64,000 nt of DNA from Micropterus salmoides. Its lineage: Eukaryota > Chordata > Actinopteri > Centrarchiformes > Centrarchidae. How positions within the stretch are numbered: position 1 is the first letter of the stretch; each line of letters starts with the position of its first letter. The stretch covers positions 10,655,969 to 10,719,968 of the forward strand of contig NW_024043372.1 in assembly GCF_014851395.1 (NCBI RefSeq). The letters run 5' to 3'. Position numbers and translations under genes: made by a program. Positions 35,301 to 42,747 of the stretch are shown here, one piece after another. The notes under the pieces are model-generated. The model made no database searches, was not told the origin of the DNA, and saw only the letters and a list, made by a program, of their open reading frames with translations.

Positions 35301-36653
35301 TGGTGGTGCTGTGTATTGTGTACTGTTTCCTGTGGGTGTCTGCCATGTGTAAACTATGTCTTTTTTTTTTTATTGTGCCCAACCTGCAAACCAATTTCCC
35401 TCTGGGATGATAAAGTTAATCAATCCTGTCAATGAAACTGTATCTACGGGACAACACATGAACAGTTGAGAACAATGCAGTGAAATTGAAACTCAGCATT
35501 GCTGTTTGATTCTCTTTCTCCACACACAAGAGAAATGAAAAAATCTGGGTCATGTATCTGACACAAGAAAAAACTGCTGGTATAATAACTTCACTTGCAG
35601 TAGAGGTCCTTTACTATACATCCCTTTATGCTTTAATGGGGCAAAGTGAATACTCCAGACCTGAAGGTGACTATTAACCATGAGTCATTCCTTAATAGGG
35701 GATGAAATGGATTGGTGTCATGCGACTGCCTTTGATTGCCCTAAGCTGCTGGCACCAGTTCCAAATACCAGTATGCTTTGTTTGCTGTGTGACTGGTCTT
35801 AGAGAAACTTGCCAGCCCCGCTGAGCGCTGGGGCCAAGGACTAAATCAGAATCCGGGATGACCCTGCAGCTGCTCCAGCCACTCATGCCTGTTCTACCAC
35901 GACCAGGCCAGCAATGGGTCACTGAGCTGCACCCTCAAACCAAAACAGAGAGACTTGATGCTCTCTGAAACCAATGGGATTCCCCTCAAATCTCCTGCAT
36001 GAACCAGACCAATCTACTAATCAACTTATGTGGAACGAATCCCTTTGAGCAATGCTGCCCAAAACAGGGGCCTTTGGGGAAAATATGGCTTTTCACACAA
36101 AACGTTTGACCCTCAGTGGGGATTCACAGAAAAAAAAAATTAAACAGCTTAATCATGTATGAGCCGTTTGAAATCACCTGCTCATCACACAGCATCACCA
36201 AATGTTCGTCATGAAACAAGCTGTGTGAGGTTGTAATCCAAACTGATTGTGTCTATAAGCCACCCAACCAGCCAGTCCTTGACCTTTGGACTCCATATTT
36301 TCTGTTTGTTTAGGGATTTATGGCTTAGTACCACACGTGTGATGTCCAGGCTCAGATATCCTATGCAGACACAAAACACTGTGTTGAACATCCATTTCTA
36401 GTTCAGAAACTTGGTTTGATCATCTATATGCATCCTAAATAAGTCACACTGCTATCTCTTACCCACAGAGGGGGCAGCTGAGACGGCTGTCATTGGTCCG
36501 GCCTCGTAGGCAGCGGGCACAGAAGATGTGGTAGCAGTCCAACAAACACGGGGACTGGTACTGCTCATGGCACAGGTGACAAACCAGGGGGTGGACATTC
36601 GTACAATCCACATTACAGATATTTTCCAAGTTGGTGAAGATTCCTCCTGCCAT
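17235..36653 (-). CDS. rnf207: rnf207, RING finger protein 207 (complete coding region)
   Basis: Seventeen coding exons on the minus strand join in phase to 622 residues plus stop (human RNF207 is 634). In order: 36463-36653, 31221-31353, 30453-30597, 30094-30175, 29911-29986, 29324-29449, 28474-28520, 27069-27141, 26064-26132, 25575-25643, 24374-24480, 19975-20134, 18951-19136, 18679-18730, 18464-18581, 17892-17975, 17235-17385. A canonical C3HC4 RING has ligands C25, C28, C40, H42, C45, C48, C60 and C63. A B-box-type zinc site follows (C98, C101, C116, C119, C124, C127, H132). Coiled-coil-like regions span about 250-290 and 427-540. Human RNF207 is an E3-type protein expressed in heart that affects the hERG potassium channel with HSP70-class chaperones. 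The start ATG sits directly after a splice acceptor, so 5'UTR exons must lie upstream. The first coding intron holds zpr1. Confidence 0.93.
17892..17975 (-). CDS. rnf207: rnf207 coding exon 16
   Basis: Residues 545-572, with RFQEPKEHHDDRTETMLK, an acidic tail segment seen in fish RNF207. Confidence 0.85.
18464..18581 (-). CDS. rnf207: rnf207 coding exon 15
   Basis: Residues 506-544, with QLHDLLQLKQEN and SIAKVKERLEP; donor GTGTTG is suboptimal but phase-consistent. Confidence 0.9.
18679..18730 (-). CDS. rnf207: rnf207 coding exon 14
   Basis: Residues 489-505, IWEETFQRVTNEQEIYE; acceptor CTCACAG, donor GTTTGT. Confidence 0.9.
18951..19136 (-). CDS. rnf207: rnf207 coding exon 13
   Basis: Residues 427-488, with LKDQVQELHRDLTKHHS, a coiled-coil segment conserved in the family. 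Confidence 0.92.
19137..19974 (-). other. rnf207 intron 12 with a dispersed repeat
   Basis: GT-AG intron on the minus strand. Most of it is the dispersed repeat at 19562-19910; the rest is unremarkable. Confidence 0.7.
19562..19910 (+). repeat. teleost dispersed repeat (GCTAACATGCTAA family)
   Basis: Contains ATCTCAGCAACTATTTG, ACTTTGTGTTTAGTGCTAAT and CAGCCTCACAGAGCTGCTA, words of a common fish repeat recognised from memory. A second copy on the other strand lies at about 46770-48060. Confidence 0.6.
19975..20134 (-). CDS. rnf207: rnf207 coding exon 12
   Basis: Residues 373-426, a Ser/Pro/Arg-rich linker, then CTKVLLAEGRETPFTEHC. The linker is shorter than in human. Confidence 0.9.
20470..21990. 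mobile_element. modular teleost repeat with GGGCCC-type ends
   Basis: Starts GGGCCCGAGCATGCAAGG and ends, on the other strand, GGCCCTCGCACGTG, so the ends are weakly inverted. Inside, a block recurs: a GTGTGGCGT-like word, then TCGCCATGA and CACAGGAAGT, then ATAGCGCCACCTGCTGG. Such blocks lie near 20940-21130, 21245-21440 and 21705-21870. The family is common in teleosts. There is no transposase frame. Confidence 0.6.
22080..22330 (+). mobile_element. LINE-tail-like segment
   Basis: Ends GTAATCTCAATGAGACTACC followed by TGATTAAATAAATG, the usual style of fish LINE 3' tails. No coding part is recognised. Confidence 0.35.
22697..22763 (+). repeat. diverged direct repeat, copy 1
   Basis: Shares GGCCAGCC-like, CCACCAATCCCT and TTTGCATC words in the same order with 23493-23554. 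Family unknown. Confidence 0.45.
23493..23554 (+). repeat. diverged direct repeat, copy 2
   Basis: Partner of 22697-22763, about 790 bp away in the same orientation. Confidence 0.45.
24374..24480 (-). CDS. rnf207: rnf207 coding exon 11
   Basis: Residues 338-372, with DYRSEFARCLEPLLLLGQR; donor GTAAGA. The exon end is a low-conservation linker. Confidence 0.9.
24481..25574 (-). other. rnf207 intron 10
   Basis: AT-rich intron. A LINE-tail-like piece at about 25200-25400 ends GATAAATAAATTATTAAAAG; nothing else recognised. Confidence 0.6.
25575..25643 (-). CDS. rnf207: rnf207 coding exon 10
   Basis: Residues 315-337, with LMERLKRIVKLPHRLRPVQ; acceptor TACACAG, donor GTGAGT. Confidence 0.92.
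26064..26132 (-). CDS. rnf207: rnf207 coding exon 9
   Basis: Residues 292-314, with VTCSAFLSSANKFEFLDMGY; acceptor TTTTAG, donor GTGAGT. Confidence 0.9.
26133..27068 (-). other. rnf207 intron 8 with a dispersed repeat
   Basis: GT-AG intron. Most of it is the repeat at 26275-26980. Confidence 0.65.
26275..26980 (+). repeat. teleost dispersed repeat (TTTGAGGTACTT family)
   Basis: Contains ATACAATTTTGAGGTACTTT, CATTTTCGTTTTATGCTACG and TTTTTACTCCACTTGATTTA, and at the far end AAGTAAAGGGTCTGAGCACT. This order matches a widespread fish repeat recognised from memory. A diverged insert sits in the middle (26480-26860). Confidence 0.5.
27069..27141 (-). CDS. rnf207: rnf207 coding exon 8
   Basis: Residues 267-291, with KALKEQLSHLTALLPTLQ; acceptor TTTGCAG, donor GTAGAG. 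Confidence 0.9.
27142..28473 (-). other. rnf207 intron 7
   Basis: GT-AG intron of 1.3 kb. No gene or repeat recognised. Confidence 0.6.
28474..28520 (-). CDS. rnf207: rnf207 coding exon 7
   Basis: Short exon for residues 252-266, EKLAERKKILLKAAQ, part of the first coiled coil. Confidence 0.88.
28521..29323 (-). other. rnf207 intron 6
   Basis: GT-AG intron. Contains a short GT-rich stretch near 29259-29276; nothing else recognised. Confidence 0.6.
29324..29449 (-). CDS. rnf207: rnf207 coding exon 6
   Basis: Residues 210-251, with KELQTSAREAIVLLRAMIGE and a Glu-rich helix; donor GTTATG is weak but the phase fits both neighbours. Confidence 0.88.
29911..29986 (-). CDS. rnf207: rnf207 coding exon 5
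   Basis: Residues 184-209, with ESRTHCIDIETAYVQGCE; acceptor ACAACAG, donor GTGAGA. Confidence 0.9.
30094..30175 (-). CDS. rnf207: rnf207 coding exon 4
   Basis: Residues about 157-183, with HEEPYILFSTENKSMLC; acceptor CCACAG, donor GTGAGT. Confidence 0.9.
30453..30597 (-). CDS. rnf207: rnf207 coding exon 3 (B-box)
   Basis: Residues 109-156, with YCNTCNQPLCAACRE and HKARMFSHHEIVSLAKR, close to human and zebrafish RNF207. Confidence 0.93.
31221..31353 (-). CDS. rnf207: rnf207 coding exon 2
   Basis: Residues 64-108, including LPPEDRLLKFLVD and the first B-box cysteines C98 and C101; acceptor CCACAG, donor GTACAA. Confidence 0.9.
32086..32272 (+). promoter_or_regulatory. presumed zpr1 5'UTR and promoter-proximal region
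   Basis: GC- and CpG-richer than the flanks, e.g. GGGACACCGCCGCCGTAG near 32109, directly upstream of the frame. This would give an intron-embedded gene its own promoter. The transcription start is not identifiable. Confidence 0.35.
32273..33616 (+). CDS. zpr1: zpr1, ZPR1 zinc finger protein, intronless full-length copy
   Basis: One uninterrupted frame of 447 residues (human ZPR1: 459) with the full family architecture: two C4 zinc fingers, each followed by its beta-rich domain. Finger 1 uses C34, C37, C63 and C66; finger 2 uses C250, C253, C279 and C282, both with 25 residues between pairs. Other signatures are PTEIESLCMNC, AGRIQDQG, IPELDFEIP, DDPAGNSYLQNVYAPEPDPE and MKTEGY. The family protein binds eEF1A, helps its folding, and associates with SMN complexes. 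I start at 32273 because the preceding 34 in-frame codons from an ATG at 32171 have no family resemblance. No stop, frameshift or missing zinc ligand is seen. The human gene has many introns, so this looks like a functional retrogene or a lineage that lost introns. It lies antisense within the first coding intron of rnf207. Confidence 0.93.
   Translation: MSAIGEENVRGGSVFKDIGAEDGDWEPTEIESLCMNCFKNGMTRLLMTKIPFFKEIIVSSFRCDNCAWSNTEVQSAGRIQDQGICYTLKVKTKEDLNREVVKSDSATTRIPELDFEIPPFTQKGALSTIEGLLDRAVAGLEQDQRVRREVDPEMAEKIHEFIQKLRKLKEVEDEFTLVIEDPSGNSFVENPAAPQKDEALTVSRFTRTIQQDMLLGLRADDDLEEDLDKEPASNNLEAMRDEVLVFNTNCPECNAPASTNMKLVQIPHFKEVIIMATNCDSCGHRTNEVKSGGATEELGTKISLHITDISDMTRDVLKSETCGIIIPELEFELGMAAVGGKFTTLEGLLKDIKDLIVSKNPFTCGDSSTTDRVQKLSDFGEKIDNIMAGKMNVHFILDDPAGNSYLQNVYAPEPDPEMTVEKYTRTFEQNEDLGLNQMKTEGYQDDK
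34009..34014 (+). terminator. candidate zpr1 polyadenylation signal
   Basis: AATAAA about 390 bp after the zpr1 stop, followed by a GT-rich stretch. An ATTAAA at 33822-33827 is an alternative. Confidence 0.5.
36463..36653 (-). CDS. rnf207: rnf207 coding exon 1 (RING finger)
   Basis: Starts at ATG (36651-36653), immediately after an acceptor TTTGCAG. Encodes residues 1-63 with all eight zinc ligands of a C3HC4 RING; donor GTAAGA. Confidence 0.93.
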
Positions 36654-36853
36654 CTGCAAACAGAGTATGTGAATAATGGCAGTATCACTTGATTGACAAG
36701 TTTTAAAAGTCCCATCATCACATCACTGAACACAAAAGTTTTAACATGTGTTATGTTCCAATCGTTCCAGTTATTATAAGAGAAAGCAGACTTTGATCGA
36801 GGGAGTCAGGTGTTAAAAAAACAAACAAACAAGAGGAGCAGTTTCTCTCTTAC

Positions 36854-36890
36854 CTTGTCAGATGCGTTGTGAGTGCTCAGGGCTTCAGTA
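36854..36890 (-). other. candidate rnf207 5' untranslated exon
   Basis: A strong minus-strand donor, ACAAG followed by GTAAGAG, ends at 36854. The ATG exon starts exactly at an acceptor, so some upstream non-coding exon is needed. Another possible donor lies at 37023-37024. The upstream limit is a guess. Confidence 0.35.
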
Positions 36891-37025
36891 ACAACACACA
36901 ATCCAAAGAAGGCAAATGAATAACATTAAAGACATTATCAGCACCAACATTTTATCCAGCCGACAGATCCAACTGTAAATGCAATAGGCCAGTCTGCAGA
37001 AAGCCCAGAGAGCCACTGTCTTACC

Positions 37026-38173
37026 TTTCAGTGGTGTTATCAGCTACCCCCAGCAGGAATGAGAGCAATGCAGAAACTCTTCAATAGTGGTCTGATGGGG
37101 TCCCTCCGCCAGGCAGCTGACGGCACACACTTCATGCCAGCCCCCAAGTGCTGCCAGTGCAACACTTGGGGGCTGTGCAAAAGGGACATTTAATATTGCT
37201 GTCCCACACAGATTAAAAATACAGTTGTCCTATTTCTAATGTCACTCTGTTGTTATGTCTTGGACTCGAAGGCAGGGTGGATGGTGGGTGAGGGGTGGAA
37301 ATTATAACATTGCAAATCGTTGAACCTGTTCACACTTAAACTTGTCACAGAAAGAATTATTTTAATTCCTTCAAAGCCCTTTGCGTTTTAGAGTAGTGCT
37401 ACATAAATTAAACTTGGTATTATTATGCTGCATAAAAGCGATAACAATACTTTCTTACTAAAGAAAAATACATAAAATACTAATTTAAGAGTAAAAATGT
37501 GAAAATCTTGATAGTGAAACTGTGGTGAATGAAACTGTTTGATACATCTGATAAAATAACAGGTAACCAGTTCATCGCTATCTAATAATTTAAAACTATG
37601 TAATTTAGTAATAAATAAACTGTTTAGTTTAAACCCAGTTAAATATTAACTAATCCTTCATTTAATGTTCGTTTATGCTTAGACAAATAGCATTTCATTT
37701 TAAGCTGAACTGCTGCTGTGCACTGACTCCCAGGGTTAACGTACAATTAATTGTAACTAGTTCATCTGTTTTCCTTATAATTTGTTCCAATGTCCAGTCT
37801 TTAACAGGAAACCCTTTAGACATTATTAGGAAATTAGCGATGGAAAATAAGCGTTACCAAATAATGGAGACTCAAGTTGCACTTAATTAGCTTTTTCAAA
37901 CACTTTCAGCTCACCTCTTCATCAGGATGGAGTTTGCTCACTCCTTTGATGTTATAATTGATCGGTTTGTTTGATACTGTAGGCTACATGTGTCTGCTGT
38001 TAAAGTTAATTAAATAACTATAACGTTAAATTTAACATATTAATATATATTTAACACGCACGATAACTGGGTCGTAATTATAAACAGTACAAATGAATCC
38101 ACAAACCGCTTAATCAATGCCAGATAAATCGATGCGATCGATTTTGCGGCCGGGTTTTATACTTCCTGCGCAG
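37026..38173. promoter_or_regulatory. divergent intergenic region, rnf207 / rpl22
   Basis: About 1.1 kb between the probable rnf207 5' end and rpl22, so it must hold both promoters. Contains a 13-bp perfect hairpin at 37138-37175 and, close to rpl22, a palindromic AATCGAT-GCG-ATCGATT at 38127-38143. The rest is AT-rich. Confidence 0.5.
37138..37175. repeat. strong hairpin upstream of rnf207
   Basis: CAGCCCCCAAGTG (37138-37150) pairs perfectly with CACTTGGGGGCTG (37163-37175) around a 12-nt loop. TGC/GCA pairing continues outside after a single bulged T. Confidence 0.7.
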
Positions 38174-38192
38174 CCTTTTCTCCTTCCTTTTT
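38174..38192 (+). promoter_or_regulatory. 5'TOP-like pyrimidine tract of rpl22
   Basis: Nineteen consecutive pyrimidines (CCTTTTCTCC and on) lie 17 nt before the ATG. Ribosomal protein mRNAs typically start at a C in such a tract, which gives growth-dependent translation through mTOR. The start site is inferred. Confidence 0.6.
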
Positions 38193-38208
38193 GCTGAAAT
38201 TCGTAGCC

Positions 38209-38220
38209 ATGGCCCCGATT
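38209..38220 (+). CDS. rpl22: rpl22 coding exon 1
   Basis: ATG in GCCATGG; encodes MAPI, then donor GTGAGT. Confidence 0.93.
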
Positions 38221-41200
38221 GTGAGTAGTGAAACGATCAAATAAACTACATACAGACGATGTGTTTTAACTTGTCTTTCGCATTCGTAGAAGCGTAAATC
38301 TCTAGTGTACAGCAACAGAGGAGCCACGGATGGTTTAGCCTTTTTATTTAGCTTTGTTTACTGTGTCGTCTAACACCACGTTGGGCTAACTGCTAACGAG
38401 AATGCTAACGATAGCTAGCAGTAGTCATCGGGGAACATCAGGAGTGAAGTTTTATGTGAAGTACAGAAAAAACAGCTTATCACTTATGATATTTCGACAT
38501 AATTGGCAATTTTATTTCGCCTGTGTTACAATAACAGTTTTTTAAGTTACATTATGTGGCGATGGTTGTCTGTATGAGTTTTTGAACCCTCTCAATGTCT
38601 GTGCTAGAAAAAGCAGGTGGTCAAGAAGCAGGGTGGGAAGAGGAAGAAGCAGATCCTGAAGTTTACCCTGGACTGCACTCACCCTGTAGAGGATGGCATC
38701 ATGGATGCTGCAAACTTTGTGAGTAGACCAGTTCAGACACCTTGTGTGTTAAACAGCGTGCAACACTGTCAGTCAAGAGCACTGAGTGTCAAACACTGCT
38801 GTCATATCAGTGGGATCAATCCCGAGTCACTGTATTTGATGGTTGCTGTCAGTTCACAGTAGAAAGAAAGACATAATCCAGTGTGGTTTTAATAGAAACT
38901 AACAATGTGTCACCTGTCAGTACTTGGAAGAGTTTTTACCTGTACATCTGACACCTTTTGAAATGAAATTAAGGCTGCTGTGTGTGACCTGCTGTGACCT
39001 TACACTTAACAGGAACAGTTCCTGCAGGAGCGCATCAAGGTGAACGGCAAAGCTGGAAACCTTGGCGGTGGTGTGGTGTCTATTGAAAGGAGCAAGAGTA
39101 AAATCTCGGTCAACTCTGAAGTTCCCTTCTCAAAGAGGTACTAAACACAATGCGACTCTTATCAGTCAAGTAATAACCGGTGACAAAATGTCACTATACA
39201 TAAACCTATCTAATTTGATATGGTGTTTTTGCAAGTCGTAGTCGTACTCCGCCTGAAATGTGTCTTCTTATTACTCACTCTTGGAGACTTCAAATGTTGC
39301 CTGTAAAAGTTTGTGGTTTACCACTAAATGGAAGCTGTGTGTGAGAGGTTGAGAACTAAGCCTGAAAAACATGTTTAAAAAAAATTACTTAACATCATCT
39401 ACTTTTCTTCAGTTTTGCCTTTACCACAGATGTGATGAAGAATGGTTAAAGGTTCCTTTCTAATGCACGAAGCAAACTGTTTTGAGTTTCAGCATTGATA
39501 GAATAAGTGTGGTTTTGCCTGTGGTTCAGGCATTAAATGCCTAAGGACTGTGAGGTACACCTGATACTAATATAATAATAATAATAATAATGGAGCGCTT
39601 CAGAGGAAAGGGGTGGGAATCTACCCTCAACCACCACCAATGTGTAGCACCAACTTGGGTGATGCACGGCAGCCATTTTGCACCAGAACGCTCACCACAC
39701 ACCAGCTTGATGTGGTGAGGGAGAAAAAAACAGCTAATTACCCTTGGGGAAACTTAAGTTTATCTACTTTCATACACTTTGGGATGGGCAGAAAATACTG
39801 TATCTCAGATATTTCTGTCTTTTCCATTTAATCTTTTACTTTTAGCTTGTGGAAATGGGAGATTGGGATAATTTGTGGACTTCATAGTGGTATCTAGCTG
39901 TGCAGTCAGTGGGGCTTTATTTGTACAAATCTTTTCTGCAGAGGCTTGTGCCACCAGCCCAATACAATAAGTGGGATTTTGTTTTCCATCAGGAACTACT
40001 CTATTGAAGGAACAGTAACAAACAACAAAATAAAATTTTAAAAAGCCTTATTTACAGCAGACTGACTTGATATAGCAGGAAAAGCATGGTTCTGTTCAGT
40101 TGTCCCAGCTAAGCTGTGACAGTGAGCCAGCATGCACAATAACAGGGCCCTGAAATCAGGAGTGTATCTATGTTCGCAGGTTCCTGTGCTTCTAACCCTA
40201 GAACTGGGGGTCATTGTCATGTTCCCAGTATGTGTCATGTATATCTAGGGGACACAGGAGGAACATATAAATGACCCCCTGAAATCAAAGCACTGAGGTG
40301 TCAAAATGTTTTTGTCTCAATTTCATCAGCAAAGAGATGTTGCTGTTGAGCAACTTATTTGTATTTCAACACTTCGAGTACCACCAACAAAGTCCATTTT
40401 AACTCATTCTGTGTATATACTGCAAAGGTTAAGTGGGTAAAAGTCTACTACTGTAACAGTCAGTGCACTGGCTAAGTTAAAACATATACGAAGAGAAGTC
40501 AAGATGATCTGCATAAACTAATTCAAAGAATTGACAAGAATAAACAGGTGCATGACGACTATTTCAGTCTGAGCTAGGAACACCACCACCAGAGGGTGAC
40601 TCTAACACTATCTTTCTTAATTGGAGCTCTTAATATTATGACTGAGGTGTTACTATTATTTCCACTGTAATTAATCTGTGTAAAGTAGGTCTGCCATATT
40701 ATGCTCAGATTGATTCAATTATACATACACTGCATATCTGCAAGTGACAAACAATACTTGCTTAATCCGTGTGCTTGAAGGTAATAAGTCCTGAGAACCC
40801 CAGATCTGGAAACAGCTTTTCTTATTTGAATTGACCTGTATGTCATTTCAGGCCAGTTAATAATCCATAATACAAAAAACTTGCTTTACCCAATTTTGTA
40901 ATTAAATTAGGATTTTATTGCATTATGGCTAAATGCATATTATTGCATGTTATTATCAGCCTTATCCCTGCAAACTCTGGTGTAGAGTCAAAGTGAATAG
41001 AAAAGAATACAACTTTATTAATCCCTCTAACGGAAAGTCAGTTTTTTACACTCTGGTATTACATACATTTTACACATGCCCTGCAATATGGCAGAGCGGC
41101 AGTGCCCAGGAGGTGAACTGGCACCTCTCCAGCTAGCAGTCCACACTTTGGTAGCTGAATTATAGGGATAATCTATGTATGACCTATTTTTGACAGATTT

Positions 41201-41383
41201 TTCTGTAATGTTTTCTCCATTCTCCTCGTCTCTGTCAGGTACTTGAAGTATCTTACCAAGAAGTATCTGAAAAAGAACAACCTCAGGGACTGGCTGCGGG
41301 TCGTGGCCAACACCAAGGAGAGCTATGAGTTGCGCTACTTCCAGATCAACCAGGACGAAGAGGAGGAGGAGGATGAAGATTAA
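38209..41383 (+). CDS. rpl22: rpl22, 60S ribosomal protein L22 (eL22)
   Basis: Four exons, 38209-38220, 38608-38718, 39013-39137 and 41239-41383, join in phase to 130 residues (human 128). The protein is a component of the large cytosolic ribosomal subunit that binds 28S rRNA. The sequence reads almost as human: FTLDCTHPVEDGIMDAANF, ERIKVNGKAGNLGGGVV, KYLKKNNLRDWLRVVAN, and an acidic C-terminus of Glu/Asp residues. The start GCCATGG is an ideal vertebrate context. As in other vertebrates, the first exon encodes only a few residues. It diverges from rnf207 and runs in tandem with chd5, as in human 1p36.31. Confidence 0.97.
38608..38718 (+). CDS. rpl22: rpl22 exon 2
   Basis: Acceptor TAG, donor GTGAGT. 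Encodes a Lys-rich N-terminal part and LDCTHPVEDGIMDAANF. Confidence 0.95.
39013..39137 (+). CDS. rpl22: rpl22 exon 3
   Basis: Acceptor AACAG, donor GTACTA. Encodes EQFLQERIKVNGKAGN and the following RNA-binding core. Confidence 0.95.
39138..41238 (+). other. rpl22 intron 3
   Basis: GT-AG intron of 2.1 kb with a short (TAA)n run at about 39571-39590. I looked for box C/D or H/ACA snoRNA signals, common in ribosomal protein introns, and saw no convincing one. Confidence 0.6.
41239..41383 (+). CDS. rpl22: rpl22 exon 4
   Basis: Acceptor TGTCAG. Encodes the C-terminal 47 residues, ending in an acidic run, with TAA at 41381. Confidence 0.95.
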
Positions 41384-41399
41384 ATCTGACACCACTTTT

Positions 41400-41405
41400 A
41401 ATAAA
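41400..41405 (+). terminator. rpl22 polyadenylation signal
   Basis: AATAAA 17 nt after the stop codon; very short 3'UTRs are normal for ribosomal protein genes. Confidence 0.75.
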
Positions 41406-42680
41406 ATTTCAAATGAGGAAAGAAAATCTGTCTTTTTTATTATTTTTTTTATTAAGCTTTAATTGTTTTTTCTTTGCATTACACAGCACAGTTGCTTATG
41501 CACAGTACATACCAGATGAATGTGTTTTTAGAAAATAATTTTTGATGCATAATTAAAACTGGCCATTAAGAGTATTTAAATTTGTCTTCTTTGGTACATT
41601 TACATGAATTGATCATCAATGAGAAAACGTTATTTTCCTTTGGTGCCATATGTACAGAAATCTGTGTCAAAGCTAATTTAATGAACAAAATGTAAAAGTA
41701 TACATAGGTGCATTTTGTTAATAGAGAAAAACGTATGATAAACAACAATTATACTGATTATAAGTAATTGGAAAATGACCACAGTGAAAAAGCACCATTG
41801 CAGCATGTGCAGTCGGGACACTTCCAGCTCTTGTGTATTTCTGACATGAAGTGAAGTTGAAACTCACGTGCTGTCTCCAGTGAGCTCTCTGCGGGGTATC
41901 TTGTGTTACAGCTGTGGTAACCTTGACAACTGTTAGACCACTGGCAGTCAGGACTTCTCTCACAGCATGCAGTCATCGGGTTGTTGTCTTGGGGTGGGGG
42001 GGGGGAGTGGAAGTTTGCAAAATGAAGCCACATATTTTGAGACAGGTCGTCCCTATGGCATTAATTCAATTAGACCCCCAAAAATATTAATTGACAAACA
42101 TTTTCCCTTCAGGAGAAATAAATGTTATTTCCCATTTACAGCATGGCTTCGTAATTAGAGCAAAGCTTGTGCATGAACAGCTGTGTGAGAAGAAGTTTCT
42201 GCCTCAATTCTCCGGACTTCCAAAAGGAAATGGGAAGGCGACAGGCGCGGGAGTGGATCCGACTATTAGCGGCACATGGCGATGCCGCACGGTGTTTTTT
42301 TTTTTTTTTTTTTGCACACTACTAGTTAAAGTGGTAACTAGGAAGGCATGACTAACTAGTTGTGGGTGAAATTATGGGATGTATCGTCATGGCAACAGAC
42401 CAGACGTCACAATCTGGGCATGTGTGTTCCATTTTTGTCTTTCTTATTTTTCAGACTGGGAGACCTGGATAGAGATCAGTAGAAAAAAATGTAAATGTTA
42501 TTTTATATTTTTCACTCCTGGACAGAGATAGCGTGCCCCAGATTCACTGCATTTTTTTTAAAAAACTGAGCGACGAATACATTTCTTTTTGGGTGAAGAA
42601 AGAGACTGAGCTGCGGCGTCTGGAGGGTTAACTTTCAGTATTCTCAGTCTAAAAGGGGGTTTGGGGGCTATGAGATAAAG
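41406..42680 (+). promoter_or_regulatory. rpl22-chd5 spacer and chd5 promoter/5'UTR
   Basis: AT-rich at first, then a G-rich stretch (41991-42007), a CpG-containing patch near 42230-42292, and a 20-nt T run (42295-42314). No other gene. A two-codon upstream ORF ends 2 nt before the chd5 ATG. Confidence 0.45.
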
Positions 42681-42747
42681 ATGCCGGGGTCCCTGAGTAA
42701 TGAAGACGAGGGACAAGACGACATGGATTTTGAAGACGATATGCCAG
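42681..42747 (+). CDS. chd5: chd5 coding exon 1
   Basis: ATG with A at -3 (TAAAGATGC); 22 residues, Asp/Glu-rich, then donor GTGAGG. Little conserved, so the start is inferred from position and phase. Confidence 0.8.

Larger units (their letters stand above)
31354..36462 (-). other. first coding intron of rnf207, host of zpr1
   Basis: A 5.1-kb minus-strand intron from donor GTAAGA (at 36462) to acceptor CCACAG (at 31354). The intronless zpr1 gene lies inside on the other strand (32171-34020). The remaining 34.0-36.4 kb is non-coding; TTTCCCTCTGGGATGATAAA near 35395 resembles a LINE tail. Confidence 0.8.

Noticed and set aside
39138..41238. snoRNA in the rpl22 intron
   Set aside because: No paired RTGATGA/CTGA boxes with a closing stem and no H/ACA hairpin pair could be seen.
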